DNA of 64,000 bases from Gammaproteobacteria bacterium (GTDB taxonomy: Bacteria > Pseudomonadota > Gammaproteobacteria > Eutrophobiales > Eutrophobiaceae). The stretch lies in contig WLWS01000003.1 of NCBI GenBank assembly GCA_012103475.1, positions 568,676 through 632,675 on the forward strand, given 5' to 3'. The notes under the pieces are model-generated. The model searched no databases, was not told where the DNA came from, and saw only the letters and a program-made list of their open reading frames with translations. Made by a program: the position numbers and the translations under genes. How positions within the stretch are numbered: the stretch's first letter is position 1; each line of letters begins with the position of its first letter. This document shows positions 48,119 through 58,917 of the stretch, piece by piece.

Positions 48119-49450
48119 TCATCCGGCGAGTCTGCCTGGTTCATCTTGTCTAATGATGATGGCGGCTATGAAGAGTGCAAACACGGCGAACATATTCAGC
48201 CAGATGGCAGCGTGATAGGAACCGAACAAATCAAGACCGAGACTGAACATAACCGGGCCAATGGCGCTGCCAATCACCGTCAGTGTCATATTTAATCCGG
48301 AGATCTCACCAAGATACAGGCGACCAAAAAAGCGAATGAAAGCCAGGTTCGACAGGCAACCCCAAAGACCACTGGTAGTACCAAAACCGGCCACCAGCAA
48401 CCAGTAGCCCCACTCTGTTTGCAGATGCAGAATGCCCCAGCCGCCCGCTAAAAAACCACTCAGCATAATCAGTAGTAAGCGTTTAAGCGGCCAGTGATCG
48501 GACAGCCAGCTGGCCAGCAGGTTGGTGCTCACGGAGACAATGGCTGCCGGGAAAAAATAAGTGAAAGCTTCTTCGGCGCTTCGACCCGCTTCATTGAAAA
48601 TGGATACGATGTGAAAGACAAGAGCCGTGCCGAACAGTGAATAGAGTCCAAGAGCGGCGGCATAGATCCAGAATACCGGATGCCTTTTGGCATCATGTGG
48701 AGTCACATCAGGGATGGAACTTGTTTTTGCCCTGCTTTCTTCTGCGAGTCCACCGTCGGCCTGCAAACCACATGATTCCGGTGAATTTCTCAGGAATATC
48801 AGTGCAAGCAAACTAAAAACCACAGCAACAATGAATGCCAGAACCAGCAAAGCCATGCGCCAGCCGAAAACTGAGATTAGAAAAGCCAGAAATGGCGGTG
48901 TAAGAGAGAATCCCAGAGTCACAAAAACGGAACGTGTCCCGGATACCAGCCCGCGCCGTCGCTCAAACCAGACCAGAAGAACATTGCGTGAAGCGCTGGT
49001 TAATACGCCCTGACCGCTGAAACGTACACCAAAATATCCGATAAGAATCAATGTAAAGCTGATCCAGAAATGAGGTACTGGCAAAATGTTGGTCAGAAAG
49101 CTGATCAGATAATCAATGCTGGCAATGAAACTCAGACAAATTCCCAGGACCAGACTGGCACCGACGACGGTGATACGCGCGCCGCTGCGATCATAAAAAC
49201 GACCGGCTTTTGTCAGGAACACAGAGCTCGCCAGTGTGCCGAAAAGATAAGCAGTCGATAGTTGAGTGCGCGTGAGACCAAAGACTTCAATAAAGTGGTC
49301 GGTAAAGACCGCCATGCCCACAGTCTGGCCGGGTATCGACATGATGATACCGAGCGTCGACACAAAGCAAATCACCCAGCCGTAAAAAAAGGGGAAACGC
49401 TTAACGGGAAAAGGCCAGTCGGCCGGCAGGCTTATCCTGGCTTGCTTCAT
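48119..49450 (-). CDS. Major facilitator superfamily transporter
   Basis: 443 residues with about twelve hydrophobic segments. FYGWVICFVSTLGIIMSIPGQ at the start, then GTLASSVFLTKAGRFYDRSGAR, the MFS motif A-like loop, and FVSGTR-like RRGLVSGTRSVFVTLG. A central hydrophilic loop near residue 210 splits the two halves. The sequence type recalls the monocarboxylate/oxalate branch. It lies 9 bases after the APC permease in the same direction. The substrate is unknown. Confidence 0.88.
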   Translation of the reverse strand: MKQARISLPADWPFPVKRFPFFYGWVICFVSTLGIIMSIPGQTVGMAVFTDHFIEVFGLTRTQLSTAYLFGTLASSVFLTKAGRFYDRSGARITVVGASLVLGICLSFIASIDYLISFLTNILPVPHFWISFTLILIGYFGVRFSGQGVLTSASRNVLLVWFERRRGLVSGTRSVFVTLGFSLTPPFLAFLISVFGWRMALLVLAFIVAVVFSLLALIFLRNSPESCGLQADGGLAEESRAKTSSIPDVTPHDAKRHPVFWIYAAALGLYSLFGTALVFHIVSIFNEAGRSAEEAFTYFFPAAIVSVSTNLLASWLSDHWPLKRLLLIMLSGFLAGGWGILHLQTEWGYWLLVAGFGTTSGLWGCLSNLAFIRFFGRLYLGEISGLNMTLTVIGSAIGPVMFSLGLDLFGSYHAAIWLNMFAVFALFIAAIIIRQDEPGRLAG

Positions 49451-49458
49451 AAAAAGAA

Positions 49459-50748
49459 TTAACTCTGTTGTCTGGTTAAATAATAAACAGGCAGGCCACA
49501 GCCTAGCAGTACCAGACCATACACTACTACTACAAGACCGGAGCCGATGATAGCGAATAGTGAAAAAGCAAGCGCGCCTGTCGCAATAGCGATAGCTCTT
49601 TTATTATACCTGCCTTCGTCGGATGATTCTCGCCAACGTAGCACGATTTCAGCAAGCGCCGAGGCGACATAGGGCAGCAGGGTGCAAAGTGTTGAGAGTA
49701 AAATGAGTAATTCGAAAGCGGCCATCAAACCTTTTGAAAAGTTCATCGCTATAAGCAAGGATGATAGCAATCCGGCGGTGACGAGGGAAAATGCTGGTGC
49801 ACCCGCTTTGTTCAAAGAGGCAAACCTGGCCGGAAAAAGCTTATCAACAGCGATGGCACGCGCAATCATACCTCCGACCAGTATATTGCCGTTCAGTGAA
49901 CCGACTATGGAGACCAGCGCGCCGATCGCAACCAGACTCGCGCCCCATGGGCCAAAGATAAGAGACGCCGCATCGGCGAAGGGTGAGGTGGAGAGGGCAA
50001 GCTGCTCTGCAGGAATCAAGGCCATGACACCGTAGGTGGCACAAATATAGACAATCGTAACGGTAACAGTGCCGGCTAATAATGCTCTTGGTATTGTTCG
50101 TTCCGGTTCTATCACATCATCGGCTGGAATCGTGACACCTTCAACACCAACGAAGGCCCACATGATCAGAATGACCATACTTGCGATCAGTATAGGAAAA
50201 GGTTCATCGTCCGGATTGCTAGCGGGAATCTCACTGACATCACCCAGCAGTAATCCGCTGCCGGCAATCAGAAACAGGGGAGCAAGTTTAAGTAATGTTG
50301 TGGTCAGTTGGAAAATACTGGCGGACTTAACCCCGGCCGTATTGATTCCGGTTAACAACCAGATAATGAGCAGAGAGGAGATTCCGCTGTATAAAGGTTT
50401 GTCTGAAATTTGCGGAAGAAAAAAACCAAGGTAGCCGCTAAGTGCGACAGCACCGGCGGCGACGGCTGACCAGATTGCTATCCAGTAGCCCCAGGCCACC
50501 AGAAAACCGGGCAGATCGCCAAAGGCTTCGCGGGTATACACATAAGGGCCACCGAGTTTAGGAAATCGCCTGGCAAGAGATCCCAGCATGAGTGCAATCA
50601 GAATCGTGCCGCCACCCGCGAAAATCCAGCCAAGCAGACTCATATTACCGTAAGGCGCCAGCACTGAAGGCAGTAGAAATATGCCGTTACCGATCATAAT
50701 GCCAACCACCAGCGCCCATGAACGCCAGAACCCCATACTTCTCTGCAT
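49459..50748 (-). CDS. APC-family amino acid/polyamine permease
   Basis: 429 residues with twelve predicted TM segments. VVGIMIGNGIFLLPSVLAPYG is the TM1 G-I-G-x-G-I-F substrate motif; FPKLGGPYVYTREAFGD and AFVGVEGVTIPADDVIEPERTIPRAL are classic APC blocks. It belongs to the basic amino acid/polyamine branch by look. With the MFS gene, it may form a two-gene uptake operon; an aromatic amino acid or amine is a fair guess from the neighbours. Confidence 0.9.
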   Translation of the reverse strand: MQRSMGFWRSWALVVGIMIGNGIFLLPSVLAPYGNMSLLGWIFAGGGTILIALMLGSLARRFPKLGGPYVYTREAFGDLPGFLVAWGYWIAIWSAVAAGAVALSGYLGFFLPQISDKPLYSGISSLLIIWLLTGINTAGVKSASIFQLTTTLLKLAPLFLIAGSGLLLGDVSEIPASNPDDEPFPILIASMVILIMWAFVGVEGVTIPADDVIEPERTIPRALLAGTVTVTIVYICATYGVMALIPAEQLALSTSPFADAASLIFGPWGASLVAIGALVSIVGSLNGNILVGGMIARAIAVDKLFPARFASLNKAGAPAFSLVTAGLLSSLLIAMNFSKGLMAAFELLILLSTLCTLLPYVASALAEIVLRWRESSDEGRYNKRAIAIATGALAFSLFAIIGSGLVVVVYGLVLLGCGLPVYYLTRQQS

Positions 50749-50910
50749 GGTCTGTTTTCTCCCTGAATATTCGCTGTTCTCAATAATTCCGAACTAGAAT
50801 TATGGATGAACCAGACAGCGCGAGATCTTATGCTACACTTTTTACAGGATATTCAATAATTGCCCGCGTTAGCAGTGTTGGCTGATAATTTGCGTAGGGA
50901 TAATAAAACT

Positions 50911-51653
50911 ATGAATACGAATTCAATAATAATCAGCAAGCTCTGGCTCTGGCGACGTCTCAAATTCATCGAAGTCGCACACTTGGTGAACTGCAACAAA
51001 TTTTTCTAAATGTTGTACCACGCTTCGTTAATGCCGATGCCTACGGGCTTTACCTTTTTGATGACAAATTACAGACGAGTTCCCTAATTTCACATCAGGC
51101 TAATCAGGATTTTCTTTCTGAATATGAAAAAATCAGAAGTGAAGATCCTCTGTTCAATTTTCTTCTCAACAAGAAACGGTTTACGCATTCACTGGATATT
51201 TTCGATGAAAAAGAATGGTCTCGCCAACCGCTGCACGAATTCCTGACGCAGTGGGGCCTGGACTACTCGATTGAAGCGCCTCTTATCTGTGATGGTCGCT
51301 TAAAAGGCACCTTGAATTTTGCATTGGGAGGAAATCGTTATTTTGCCGATGAAAGTCTGATACAGGCTGAGTTTCTATGTGCAGAGTTTGAAGCAAGCTA
51401 CCAGCGTCTGGACGAAATTCAAAAATTAAAAAAAGAACTTTCTAATCGGAGTGGACGCGACACAAGTTATCACGAACTATCAAGGCGTGGAACTGAAGTT
51501 CTCGAATTGTTGTTGTGCGGTAACTGCAACCGCGCAATCGCTGATAAATTAAACATCAGCGAAAACACTGTTCGTTATCATATCAAACAGATCTATGAAA
51601 AATTTGACGTACACAACAGGGCACAACTGGTAAAACGCGTATACGTGAATTAG
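50911..51653 (+). pseudogene. LuxR-family regulator with GAF-like sensor, frameshifted near its start
   Basis: From about 50935 to 51653 one frame is open: a GAF-like sensor part (LGELQQIFLNVVPRFVNADA, GLDYSIEAPLICDGRLKGTL) and a clear LuxR HTH (RGTEVLELLLCGNCNRAIAD, SENTVRYHIKQIYEKF). There is no start codon in that frame before an internal TTG at 51312. The ATG at 50911 with AGGGA before it is in another phase, and joins the frame if one base is changed within the AATAATAAT run. It is either an inactivated gene or a sequence error. It lies between transporters and the amidohydrolase and probably controlled them. Confidence 0.7.
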
Positions 51654-51694
51654 TCGAATCTTTGGAAACCGGATAAACAGCAATTGTAATGTTG

Positions 51695-52786
51695 TTACTT
51701 TTTTTGCATATAGGCCGGCCGTTTCCAGATGTCTCTTTCGTACATACGTTCTACTGCTGTGGCGACAACTTTATCGTTTTCCTCATGTTTGAGCGGAGGG
51801 TTTTTTAGACAACGATTTTGGTCGTAGAGTGATTCGTCATAGATAAGTCTGAACTGTTCGGTACGCAGGTCTTTCAACCAGTTTCCCCATTTTGAACGAG
51901 CTCGATATTGTCTAAGTGCTTCAATATCAATTATTCCTCCGGCATAAGACGCCGCTCCACCGGCTTTATGATTGGAAACAATCTGTCCCTGGTAATCGAC
52001 TATCATTGAATTACCGCCAAAGGAATCTATAGGGAAGGGTGAGTCGGGCATCGGACAATAACCTCCCGGATTTGGTGCAATCACATACATGGTGTTATCA
52101 AGTGCACGCGCACGATTCTGTACTTCCCATAGACCATTCGCGACGTAGGGTTCAGGATAACTGGGACGATAAACAATTTCTGCGCCGTTCATGGCCAGAC
52201 CACGTGCGGTTTCAGGATAGCTACCCTCCATACAGATGATGCAGCCGATGCGACCAATCTCGGTGTCAGTTACCGGGAAAAAAGCATCAAGGCCGTCGCC
52301 GTTTATTTCCAGCCATTGATCCCAGACATCATGCGGAACAGTAGAATGCTCACGCGCGAAGACCTGCAATTTATAATGTTTGTGAATGACCTCGCCTTTT
52401 GGATCAATGACGAAGGCACAGTTGAAGAAACGTTCTTCAAACGAGGGGTGTTTGACTTTAGCCTGAGCAATAATAAATGTATCGAGATCTCTAGCCAGCT
52501 CTCCCAGATATTCTGTTTCTTTTCCGGGTATGTCGATAGCCGTCTTTTTAACGTAATCAACGTGGTCCCAATCAAAAATTTCATCGGTGAAGCCCTGCAA
52601 AGCACCTTCCGGAATGGTAATAAGGCGAACCGGCAGATCGATAGCAGTTAACCATACGGCGGCTCTTGCCAGTTCAGCTATGTGATCAAGATTTTGAATG
52701 ATGTCTTCGCGTTTGTGCGCACCACGCATAATCGGTTGCAGGGCAAGAGACATATATTGTTCGATCATCTGGTTTTCGTTACTCAT
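51695..52786 (-). CDS. Nitrilase/carbon-nitrogen hydrolase family protein
   Basis: 363 residues. The catalytic triad is visible: Glu in LITIPEGALQGF (about residue 60), Lys in IHKHYKLQVF (about 139), and Cys in GCIICMEGSYPE (about 186). ARGLAMNGAEIVYRPSYPEP follows as usual. It should hydrolyse an amide or nitrile. The C-terminal extension of about 70 residues (SKWGNWLKDLRTEQF) is like those of aliphatic or aryl amidases. The substrate is unknown. It points away from the LuxR gene's 3' end. Confidence 0.88.
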   Translation of the reverse strand: MSNENQMIEQYMSLALQPIMRGAHKREDIIQNLDHIAELARAAVWLTAIDLPVRLITIPEGALQGFTDEIFDWDHVDYVKKTAIDIPGKETEYLGELARDLDTFIIAQAKVKHPSFEERFFNCAFVIDPKGEVIHKHYKLQVFAREHSTVPHDVWDQWLEINGDGLDAFFPVTDTEIGRIGCIICMEGSYPETARGLAMNGAEIVYRPSYPEPYVANGLWEVQNRARALDNTMYVIAPNPGGYCPMPDSPFPIDSFGGNSMIVDYQGQIVSNHKAGGAASYAGGIIDIEALRQYRARSKWGNWLKDLRTEQFRLIYDESLYDQNRCLKNPPLKHEENDKVVATAVERMYERDIWKRPAYMQKK

Positions 52787-52999
52787 GGGCTGACTCCTTC
52801 AAGGCAGGATAAAAAAAACAATCTAGACGGAGTTTGATTGGTGAGCAAGCACCCGAACGGGTAGTTTGTGACAGATTCAAATCGGTTTCAGTAAAAGTAA
52901 GGGGCGCCTTCAGCGCCCCTCAACACAGGAGGTCAACTCGGGGGGAGACCGACCTCAAGCTCTTTACAGTCATCTAATAAATTTAGGAGGAAATGACGT
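52787..52999. other. Leader region with two stem-loops between divergent genes
   Basis: AGGGGCGC-CTTCA-GCGCCCCT (52900-52920) is a perfect 8-bp hairpin. GAGGTC and GACCTC (about 52930-52953) bracket a second structure. No T-run follows either, so they are not standard terminators. The region lies between the amidohydrolase and cyclase genes and might be a structured 5' leader or a small RNA; I do not recognise a known riboswitch. Confidence 0.35.
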
Positions 53000-53077
53000 A
53001 TGGCTCTGCTGTATAGAATGCAGTTAGTGTGCCAACTCGCTATAACACTGAATATTAATAAGATAGGGATTTTCTGA
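53000..53077 (+). CDS. Possible 25-residue leader peptide
   Basis: ATG at 53000 follows TTAGGAGGAA, one of the strongest ribosome sites in the window. It opens MALLYRMQLVCQLAITLNIN and stops after GIF. It lies upstream of the cyclase gene on the same strand. It has no run of one amino acid that would suggest attenuation. The call rests only on the ribosome site. Confidence 0.25.
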   Translation: MALLYRMQLVCQLAITLNINKIGIF

Positions 53078-53209
53078 ATCAGACTAGTGCTTGAAGTTGG
53101 AGCACAGAAGATTGGTCGGCACTGTTATTGTGCGGCGCACAAGCTGTTAATAGTACGGATATAACAATTCTTGTTACACTGCCCGCGCATAATTTCCGGA
53201 GAATTTTTC

Positions 53210-54220
53210 ATGATTAAATCAGGCCTGTTAGTCTCTATTTTATTTCTGTTTACACTGACGACGGAGAATTCGCTCGCAGAGGAAGGCACCTCCGGCTACA
53301 CGCCGGATAGCTGGTGGCCATCCGAATGGGGTGCCGATGATCAGTTGGGTGCTCTTAACCGACTTGATAGCAAAAAAATACTGGCGGCGGCAGCGATGAT
53401 TAAACAGGGAAAAATTTACGATATGACCCGTGTCTACTCCGAAGATATGCCCTTGTTTTCTTTAACACCACAGGCACGCAAATTTACTGTGACCGTCCCT
53501 GGTGCACCGAGTTGGGGGCCTTTAGGGAAAAACAAACTGGCCTGGAATGAAGAATTCATCTCGGGTCATCTTGGTCAGGATGGGACACAGTTTGATGCAC
53601 TTTGTCATATGGGCACGGTTCTGGGCAAGGCAGGTGATCTAAATGGTATTCGTTATTATAACGGCCATTCGCATGCAGAAATCGGAACCGGTCGCGGGTT
53701 CACTAAACTCGGTGTTGAACAGGTGACTCCCATTTTTACCCGCGGTGTATTAATCGATATCGCCGGCTATAAGGGTCGTATGCTGGAACGTTCGGAAGAA
53801 TTTTCCTTGCAGGATATTCACGCTGCACTTAAAAAGCAGGGCATGAGCGAGAAGGATATCAGGCCTGGCGATGCCCTGTTTTACCATACTGGCTGGGGTT
53901 CACTGTGGGGTAAAGATAACGCGAAATTCAACAGCGGCACGCCGGGAATGTCGGATAAAGCCGGTGACTGGGTGGTGACAAAGAAAGTAGTGCTGGTAGG
54001 GTCGGATAACTGGGCAGTTGAGGCAATCCCCGGTCCTGATCTTGATAATTTTGCGCCGAATCACCAGAAGTTTCTGGTTGAGAACGGTATTTATATTATG
54101 GAGAATCTGGATTTCTCCAGCTTAATCTCTGCCGAAGTCTATGATTTTGCTTTTGTATTCGGCGCCGTGCCAATCAAAGGTGCGACCGGTTCTCCCGGTC
54201 GCCCTTTCGCAATCCGCTGA
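53210..54220 (+). CDS. Secreted cyclase-family (kynurenine formamidase-like) hydrolase
   Basis: 336 residues from ATG 53210. A signal peptide (KSGLLVSILFLFTLTTENSLA) is followed by WPSEWGADDQLGALNRL, typical of this family. HLGQDGTQFDALCHMG near residue 126 is the metal-binding H-x-G-x-x-x-D-x-x-x-H type motif. GDALFYHTGWGSLWG and GSDNWAVEAIPG follow. The family contains metal-dependent formamidases, isatin hydrolases and related amide or ring openers. A periplasmic place is likely. It precedes the dioxygenase genes on the same strand. Confidence 0.87.
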   Translation: MIKSGLLVSILFLFTLTTENSLAEEGTSGYTPDSWWPSEWGADDQLGALNRLDSKKILAAAAMIKQGKIYDMTRVYSEDMPLFSLTPQARKFTVTVPGAPSWGPLGKNKLAWNEEFISGHLGQDGTQFDALCHMGTVLGKAGDLNGIRYYNGHSHAEIGTGRGFTKLGVEQVTPIFTRGVLIDIAGYKGRMLERSEEFSLQDIHAALKKQGMSEKDIRPGDALFYHTGWGSLWGKDNAKFNSGTPGMSDKAGDWVVTKKVVLVGSDNWAVEAIPGPDLDNFAPNHQKFLVENGIYIMENLDFSSLISAEVYDFAFVFGAVPIKGATGSPGRPFAIR

Positions 54221-54289
54221 GTTGGGATTCAGTTCACAATTGAATTACACTCGTATGCTGTTTGTGACTGATTTAAGAAAGAGAGGTGA

Positions 54290-55201
<912 letters not shown>

Positions 55202-55210
55202 GAGTAAACT

Positions 55211-56023
55211 ATGACTGTTGTTTCCGCCTTTATGTTGCCTGGTTCACCTTTACCCTATGTGCAGCGGGATAATCCACCCTGGGGTCACATTGCCGATGGA
55301 ATGGACGCTGCCGCCAGAGCGCTTGCTGAATCAAGGCCGGATACCATAATAATGTATTCTACGGCCTGGATTGCTGTGCTCGATCAGTTATGGCAGACAA
55401 AAGCGCATTTACAGGATGTTCATGTAGATGAAAACTGGCATGAGTACGGCGATCTACCCTTCGATATTCACACTGATGTGGAACTGGCCGAAGCCTGCGT
55501 GAGCGCGACCAATGATGCCGGAATTAAATCCAAAGGGGTCGATTACGATAAATTTCCAATTGATACCGGCAGTATCGTCGCCGCGAATTTTCTTAATGCG
55601 GATAAGCAATGCAAGTTTGTTATCACAGCGAATAACGTCTACCACGACTGGAAGATGACCGAGCAACTGGGTCGGATCGCCGCCGAACAGGCACAAAAGC
55701 TCGGGCGTAAGATTGCTGTAGTTGTCTCCGGTGGATTATCCGGATCGATATTCCGTAACAGTATCAATATTGCTGATGACCACATTGCCTCCAGCGAAGA
55801 GGATGAGTGGAATATGCGGATTCTGGGCTTAATGGAGGGGGGAGATTGTGCCGGCCTGCTGGCAGTCTGCCCCGAGTACGCTGCGGCGGCAAAGGTCGAT
55901 ATGGGTTTCAAGCATATGGCATTTCTGCTGGGTGCAATTGGTGGCGACTTTTCAGCTGCGAAGGTACATGCCTATGGCCCCTTGTACGGCTCGGGTGGTG
56001 CCGTAGTCGAATTTTCGGTCTAA
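55211..56023 (+). CDS. Extradiol dioxygenase, non-catalytic (AmnA-like) subunit
   Basis: 270 residues, the same fold as the upstream gene, but the metal His are gone: AFMLPGSPLPYVQ replaces the first His loop and IIMYSTAWIAV the second. VNYDKFPIDTG-like VDYDKFPIDTGSIVAANFL and HAYGPLYGSGGAVVEFSV are kept. In 2-aminophenol dioxygenase the alpha subunit is likewise inactive and structural. GGAG lies just before ATG. Pair and order support an AmnBA-type heteromer. Confidence 0.86.
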   Translation: MTVVSAFMLPGSPLPYVQRDNPPWGHIADGMDAAARALAESRPDTIIMYSTAWIAVLDQLWQTKAHLQDVHVDENWHEYGDLPFDIHTDVELAEACVSATNDAGIKSKGVDYDKFPIDTGSIVAANFLNADKQCKFVITANNVYHDWKMTEQLGRIAAEQAQKLGRKIAVVVSGGLSGSIFRNSINIADDHIASSEEDEWNMRILGLMEGGDCAGLLAVCPEYAAAAKVDMGFKHMAFLLGAIGGDFSAAKVHAYGPLYGSGGAVVEFSV

Positions 56024-56829
56024 GCGGAGCAGGTATCCGGAAGCAGGGTGTCGGTTTTTGAGGTAAGTCTGTAGGCGATGAGACCGAGCCATTCATGCAT
56101 GACCATATCGAATATTCCGGCATTTCCAGCCAGAGTAAAGCCCGGTTTGAAAGACCACTCGGGTGAGGAATAGTGATCTACCGGATACGGGATCACCGGC
56201 CAGCCTGTTTTACAAAACACGCCGATAGCTCGCGGCATATGAAAAGCGGATGTAATTAATATCCAGGGCCGGCTCAGTTCAGGCTGGACAGTCTGGAAGC
56301 TATATCTGGCATTTTCCCACGTGTTTCTCGATTCTCGTTCAAAGATGATACCTTCCGTATTGAAGCCTAGTTCATCAAAAAGATGCCGGGCAACATCGGC
56401 TGCTTTATTTTCCTGTGCAAGCAGGTTTGAACTTCCGCCGGTATAAACGAGTGTTGCACTCGGATAGCGTCGGGCCAGTTTCATAAAGGCCATTTCTCGG
56501 TCGACGGCGCCATTGACTTCAGTCTGATTCCACAGTTTCGATTTATCCGCATTGATGGCTCCGGACAGGACGATAATGCCCTCAATCTCCTGTGGCAGTA
56601 TCGGGTTGGTTTCGAAACGATTTTCCAGAGGATAGAGTAAGCTCGAGCCCAGAGGAACGATGGCCATGGCATAAAGTGTAAATAATAGTAGGCCAGTCAG
56701 TGATTTGAGGTACTTTCGAATACCAAACAGCCACAATAAACAGACCATCCCCAGACAAAGGAGCATGAAATTCAATGGTGATAGAAGAAACCACAGTGAC
56801 TTCGAAAGCCAGAAGAAAATGTTATCCAT
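56020..56829 (-). CDS. DUF218 (YdcF/ElyC-like) membrane protein
   Basis: 269 residues with two N-terminal TM segments (LLSPLNFMLLCLGMVCLLWLF, LTGLLLFTLYAMAIVPLGSSL). The DUF218 domain follows: EGIIVLSGAI, RYPSATLVYTGGSS, ERESRNTWENARYS with the conserved E-x-S-x-N-T, and ITSAFHMPRAIGVF. ElyC-type proteins act in envelope polysaccharide or peptidoglycan precursor metabolism. It converges on the dioxygenase genes with a 4-base overlap. Confidence 0.9.
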   Translation of the reverse strand: MDNIFFWLSKSLWFLLSPLNFMLLCLGMVCLLWLFGIRKYLKSLTGLLLFTLYAMAIVPLGSSLLYPLENRFETNPILPQEIEGIIVLSGAINADKSKLWNQTEVNGAVDREMAFMKLARRYPSATLVYTGGSSNLLAQENKAADVARHLFDELGFNTEGIIFERESRNTWENARYSFQTVQPELSRPWILITSAFHMPRAIGVFCKTGWPVIPYPVDHYSSPEWSFKPGFTLAGNAGIFDMVMHEWLGLIAYRLTSKTDTLLPDTCSA

Positions 56830-56946
56830 GCTTAAGCATATTTCGATTGAAAAGAGAAAGCTAAGGAAAATCCTGTATCAGTAAGACGTTCTCCATTAAA
56901 CTAGGCCTTCGCAGGAACCATTGTCGATTGTTCAGTCTAAGAAATT

Positions 56947-57252
56947 ATGCATATTACGAAAACCATCAGATTTATATCAGGCATCTGTATTGGATTCCTT
57001 TTATTCAGCTCAACTCCGGCAATTTCTGCGGATTCAATGCAACTTCTTCTGGCTGCTGCCGATGAACAGCATTCTGAATCTCAGGATCTTCCTTCAGGAA
57101 CGCTTGTTTTGCCAGTCGCCAAAGATGAAAAGGAAGTTGAAAAAAAGTGTATGACGGTCTGTCAGAAATGGGGCCAGGATTGCGTTTACGACAATCAGCG
57201 CGGACGAAAATGCCGCCGAAGCTGCAAGCAATTCGGGCAGGAGTGCTTCTGA
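56947..57252 (+). CDS. Small secreted cysteine-rich protein
   Basis: 101 residues. The signal peptide (FISGICIGFLLFSSTPAISA) is followed by an acidic linker and a C-terminal module with six Cys: CMTVCQKWGQDCVY, then CRRSCKQFGQECF. The regular C-x3-C-x6-C pattern occurs twice and suggests a disulfide-rich or metal-binding fold. Not recognised as a named family. It stands alone before the tRNA-Leu gene. Confidence 0.7.
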   Translation: MHITKTIRFISGICIGFLLFSSTPAISADSMQLLLAAADEQHSESQDLPSGTLVLPVAKDEKEVEKKCMTVCQKWGQDCVYDNQRGRKCRRSCKQFGQECF

Positions 57253-57436
57253 TTTTCCAACAATCTTAGTGTCTGAGTAAGTTTCAGGTTCCCTGTTTTT
57301 CCTCTGAAGTTTGTAAAAACTCACAAAGCGATACGACTTAAGGCTTACTTTGTGGCCTTATGCGCTTTATAATCCCGCCCGAATTTACGATTAATGGCGA
57401 GCAGATGACAGTTGTCTGGCCTGCTAATTTTTTATT

Positions 57437-57521
<85 letters not shown>

Positions 57522-57563
57522 TTTTTTTATCCTTATTAATTAATAACTTATAGAAATATCGTC

Positions 57564-58883
57564 ATGCAAGTATCGGTGGAAACAAACGGTGCGTTAGAGC
57601 GCACTATGAAGGTCGAAGTACCGGAAGAAAAGATAGTCTCTGAGGTCGAGAATCGACTTAAATCCATGTCCAAGACGACTAAAATCCAGGGGTTTCGCCC
57701 CGGTAAAGTCCCGATGAAGCTGATTCAGAAGCGTTACGGTCCCGGTGTTCGTCAGGAAGTGGTCGGAGAGCTTGTACAAAATTCCTACTATGACGCTATA
57801 ACTCAGGAAAAACTGCGCCCGGCCGGCATGCCGACAATTGATCCACTGGAGGCTGAGCTCGGTCAGGGGCTGGTGTATACGGCAAAGTTTGAAGTGATGC
57901 CTGATATTAAGCTGTCTGCAGTTGAAGAGCTGGAAATTGAGAAACCGTTGTGTGAGATCGTTGAAGAAGACACCAACAAAATGATTGAAACATTGCGCAA
58001 GCAACAACAGAACTTTGCCGTTGTAGAACGCGAAGCCGTGAGCGGCGATAAGTTGAAAATTGATTTTGTAGGAAAAATGAATGGCGAAGTGTTCGAAGGC
58101 GGTGAGGCAAAGGATTTTGAACTCGAACTAGGGTCTAACAGCTTTATCCCCGGTTTTGAAGATGGACTGATTGGCAAAAAAGCCGGTGAAGAAGTCACCC
58201 TTGATCTGACATTTCCTGATCCTTACCAGAAAGAAGAATTCTCCGGAAAGCCGGTTGAATTTACGGTGACTATCCATAGCGTCAGTGAAGCCGTGCTGGC
58301 GGAACTCGATGACGATTTTTTCAAGAATTTCGGTGTTCAGGAAGGTGGCTATGAAGCCTTCGTCGAGGAAATAAAGCAACACATGAGCAGAGAGGCCGAA
58401 ACAGCACTTCGCAATCGACAGCGCGATGCCGTGATGAATGCTCTGCATGATGCGAACAAGGTCGATCTGCCTAAAACCATGATCGAGGCCGAGCAGTCAA
58501 ATATGCAGAAACAGTTTGTTGAAAATCTCAAGCAATACGGTGTCGACAACGATAAGGCGCCACCGGTTGATATAGCCATGTTTGAAGAACAGGCAACGCG
58601 GCGCGTGGCGCTTCAGTTAATTGTCGCGGAACTGATTAGGGAGAACGAACTGCAGGCTGATCCGGCGGCAGTACGCGAAATGCTCGAAAAAAATGCAGCC
58701 AGTTATGAAGACCCGAGTGCGGTAATCAACTGGTACTATAGCGATAAAAGCCGTCTCGCTGAAGTTGAGGCCGTGGTTCTGGAAGATGCGGTCATCGACT
58801 GGGTGAGTTCTAAAGCTGTCCTGAAAGAGCAAAATCTGGGATTTGACGAGTTAATGAATAAAGGGCAGACTGAATCGGAGTAA
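57564..58883 (+). CDS. tig: Trigger factor
   Basis: 439 residues, normal length. The N-terminal ribosome-binding domain has [18 protein letters not shown] with the G-F-R-x-G-K-x-P signature near residue 45. The FKBP-type prolyl isomerase domain ([38 protein letters not shown]) lies at about residues 160-245; a helical C-terminal chaperone domain follows. It binds nascent chains at the ribosome exit. It stands first in tig-clpP-clpX-lon. Confidence 0.98.
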   Translation: MQVSVETNGALERTMKVEVPEEKIVSEVENRLKSMSKTTKIQGFRPGKVPMKLIQKRYGPGVRQEVVGELVQNSYYDAITQEKLRPAGMPTIDPLEAELGQGLVYTAKFEVMPDIKLSAVEELEIEKPLCEIVEEDTNKMIETLRKQQQNFAVVEREAVSGDKLKIDFVGKMNGEVFEGGEAKDFELELGSNSFIPGFEDGLIGKKAGEEVTLDLTFPDPYQKEEFSGKPVEFTVTIHSVSEAVLAELDDDFFKNFGVQEGGYEAFVEEIKQHMSREAETALRNRQRDAVMNALHDANKVDLPKTMIEAEQSNMQKQFVENLKQYGVDNDKAPPVDIAMFEEQATRRVALQLIVAELIRENELQADPAAVREMLEKNAASYEDPSAVINWYYSDKSRLAEVEAVVLEDAVIDWVSSKAVLKEQNLGFDELMNKGQTESE

Positions 58884-58917
58884 AGATTTCGGAGTTTTTT
58901 CCGATACCTATAACGTT

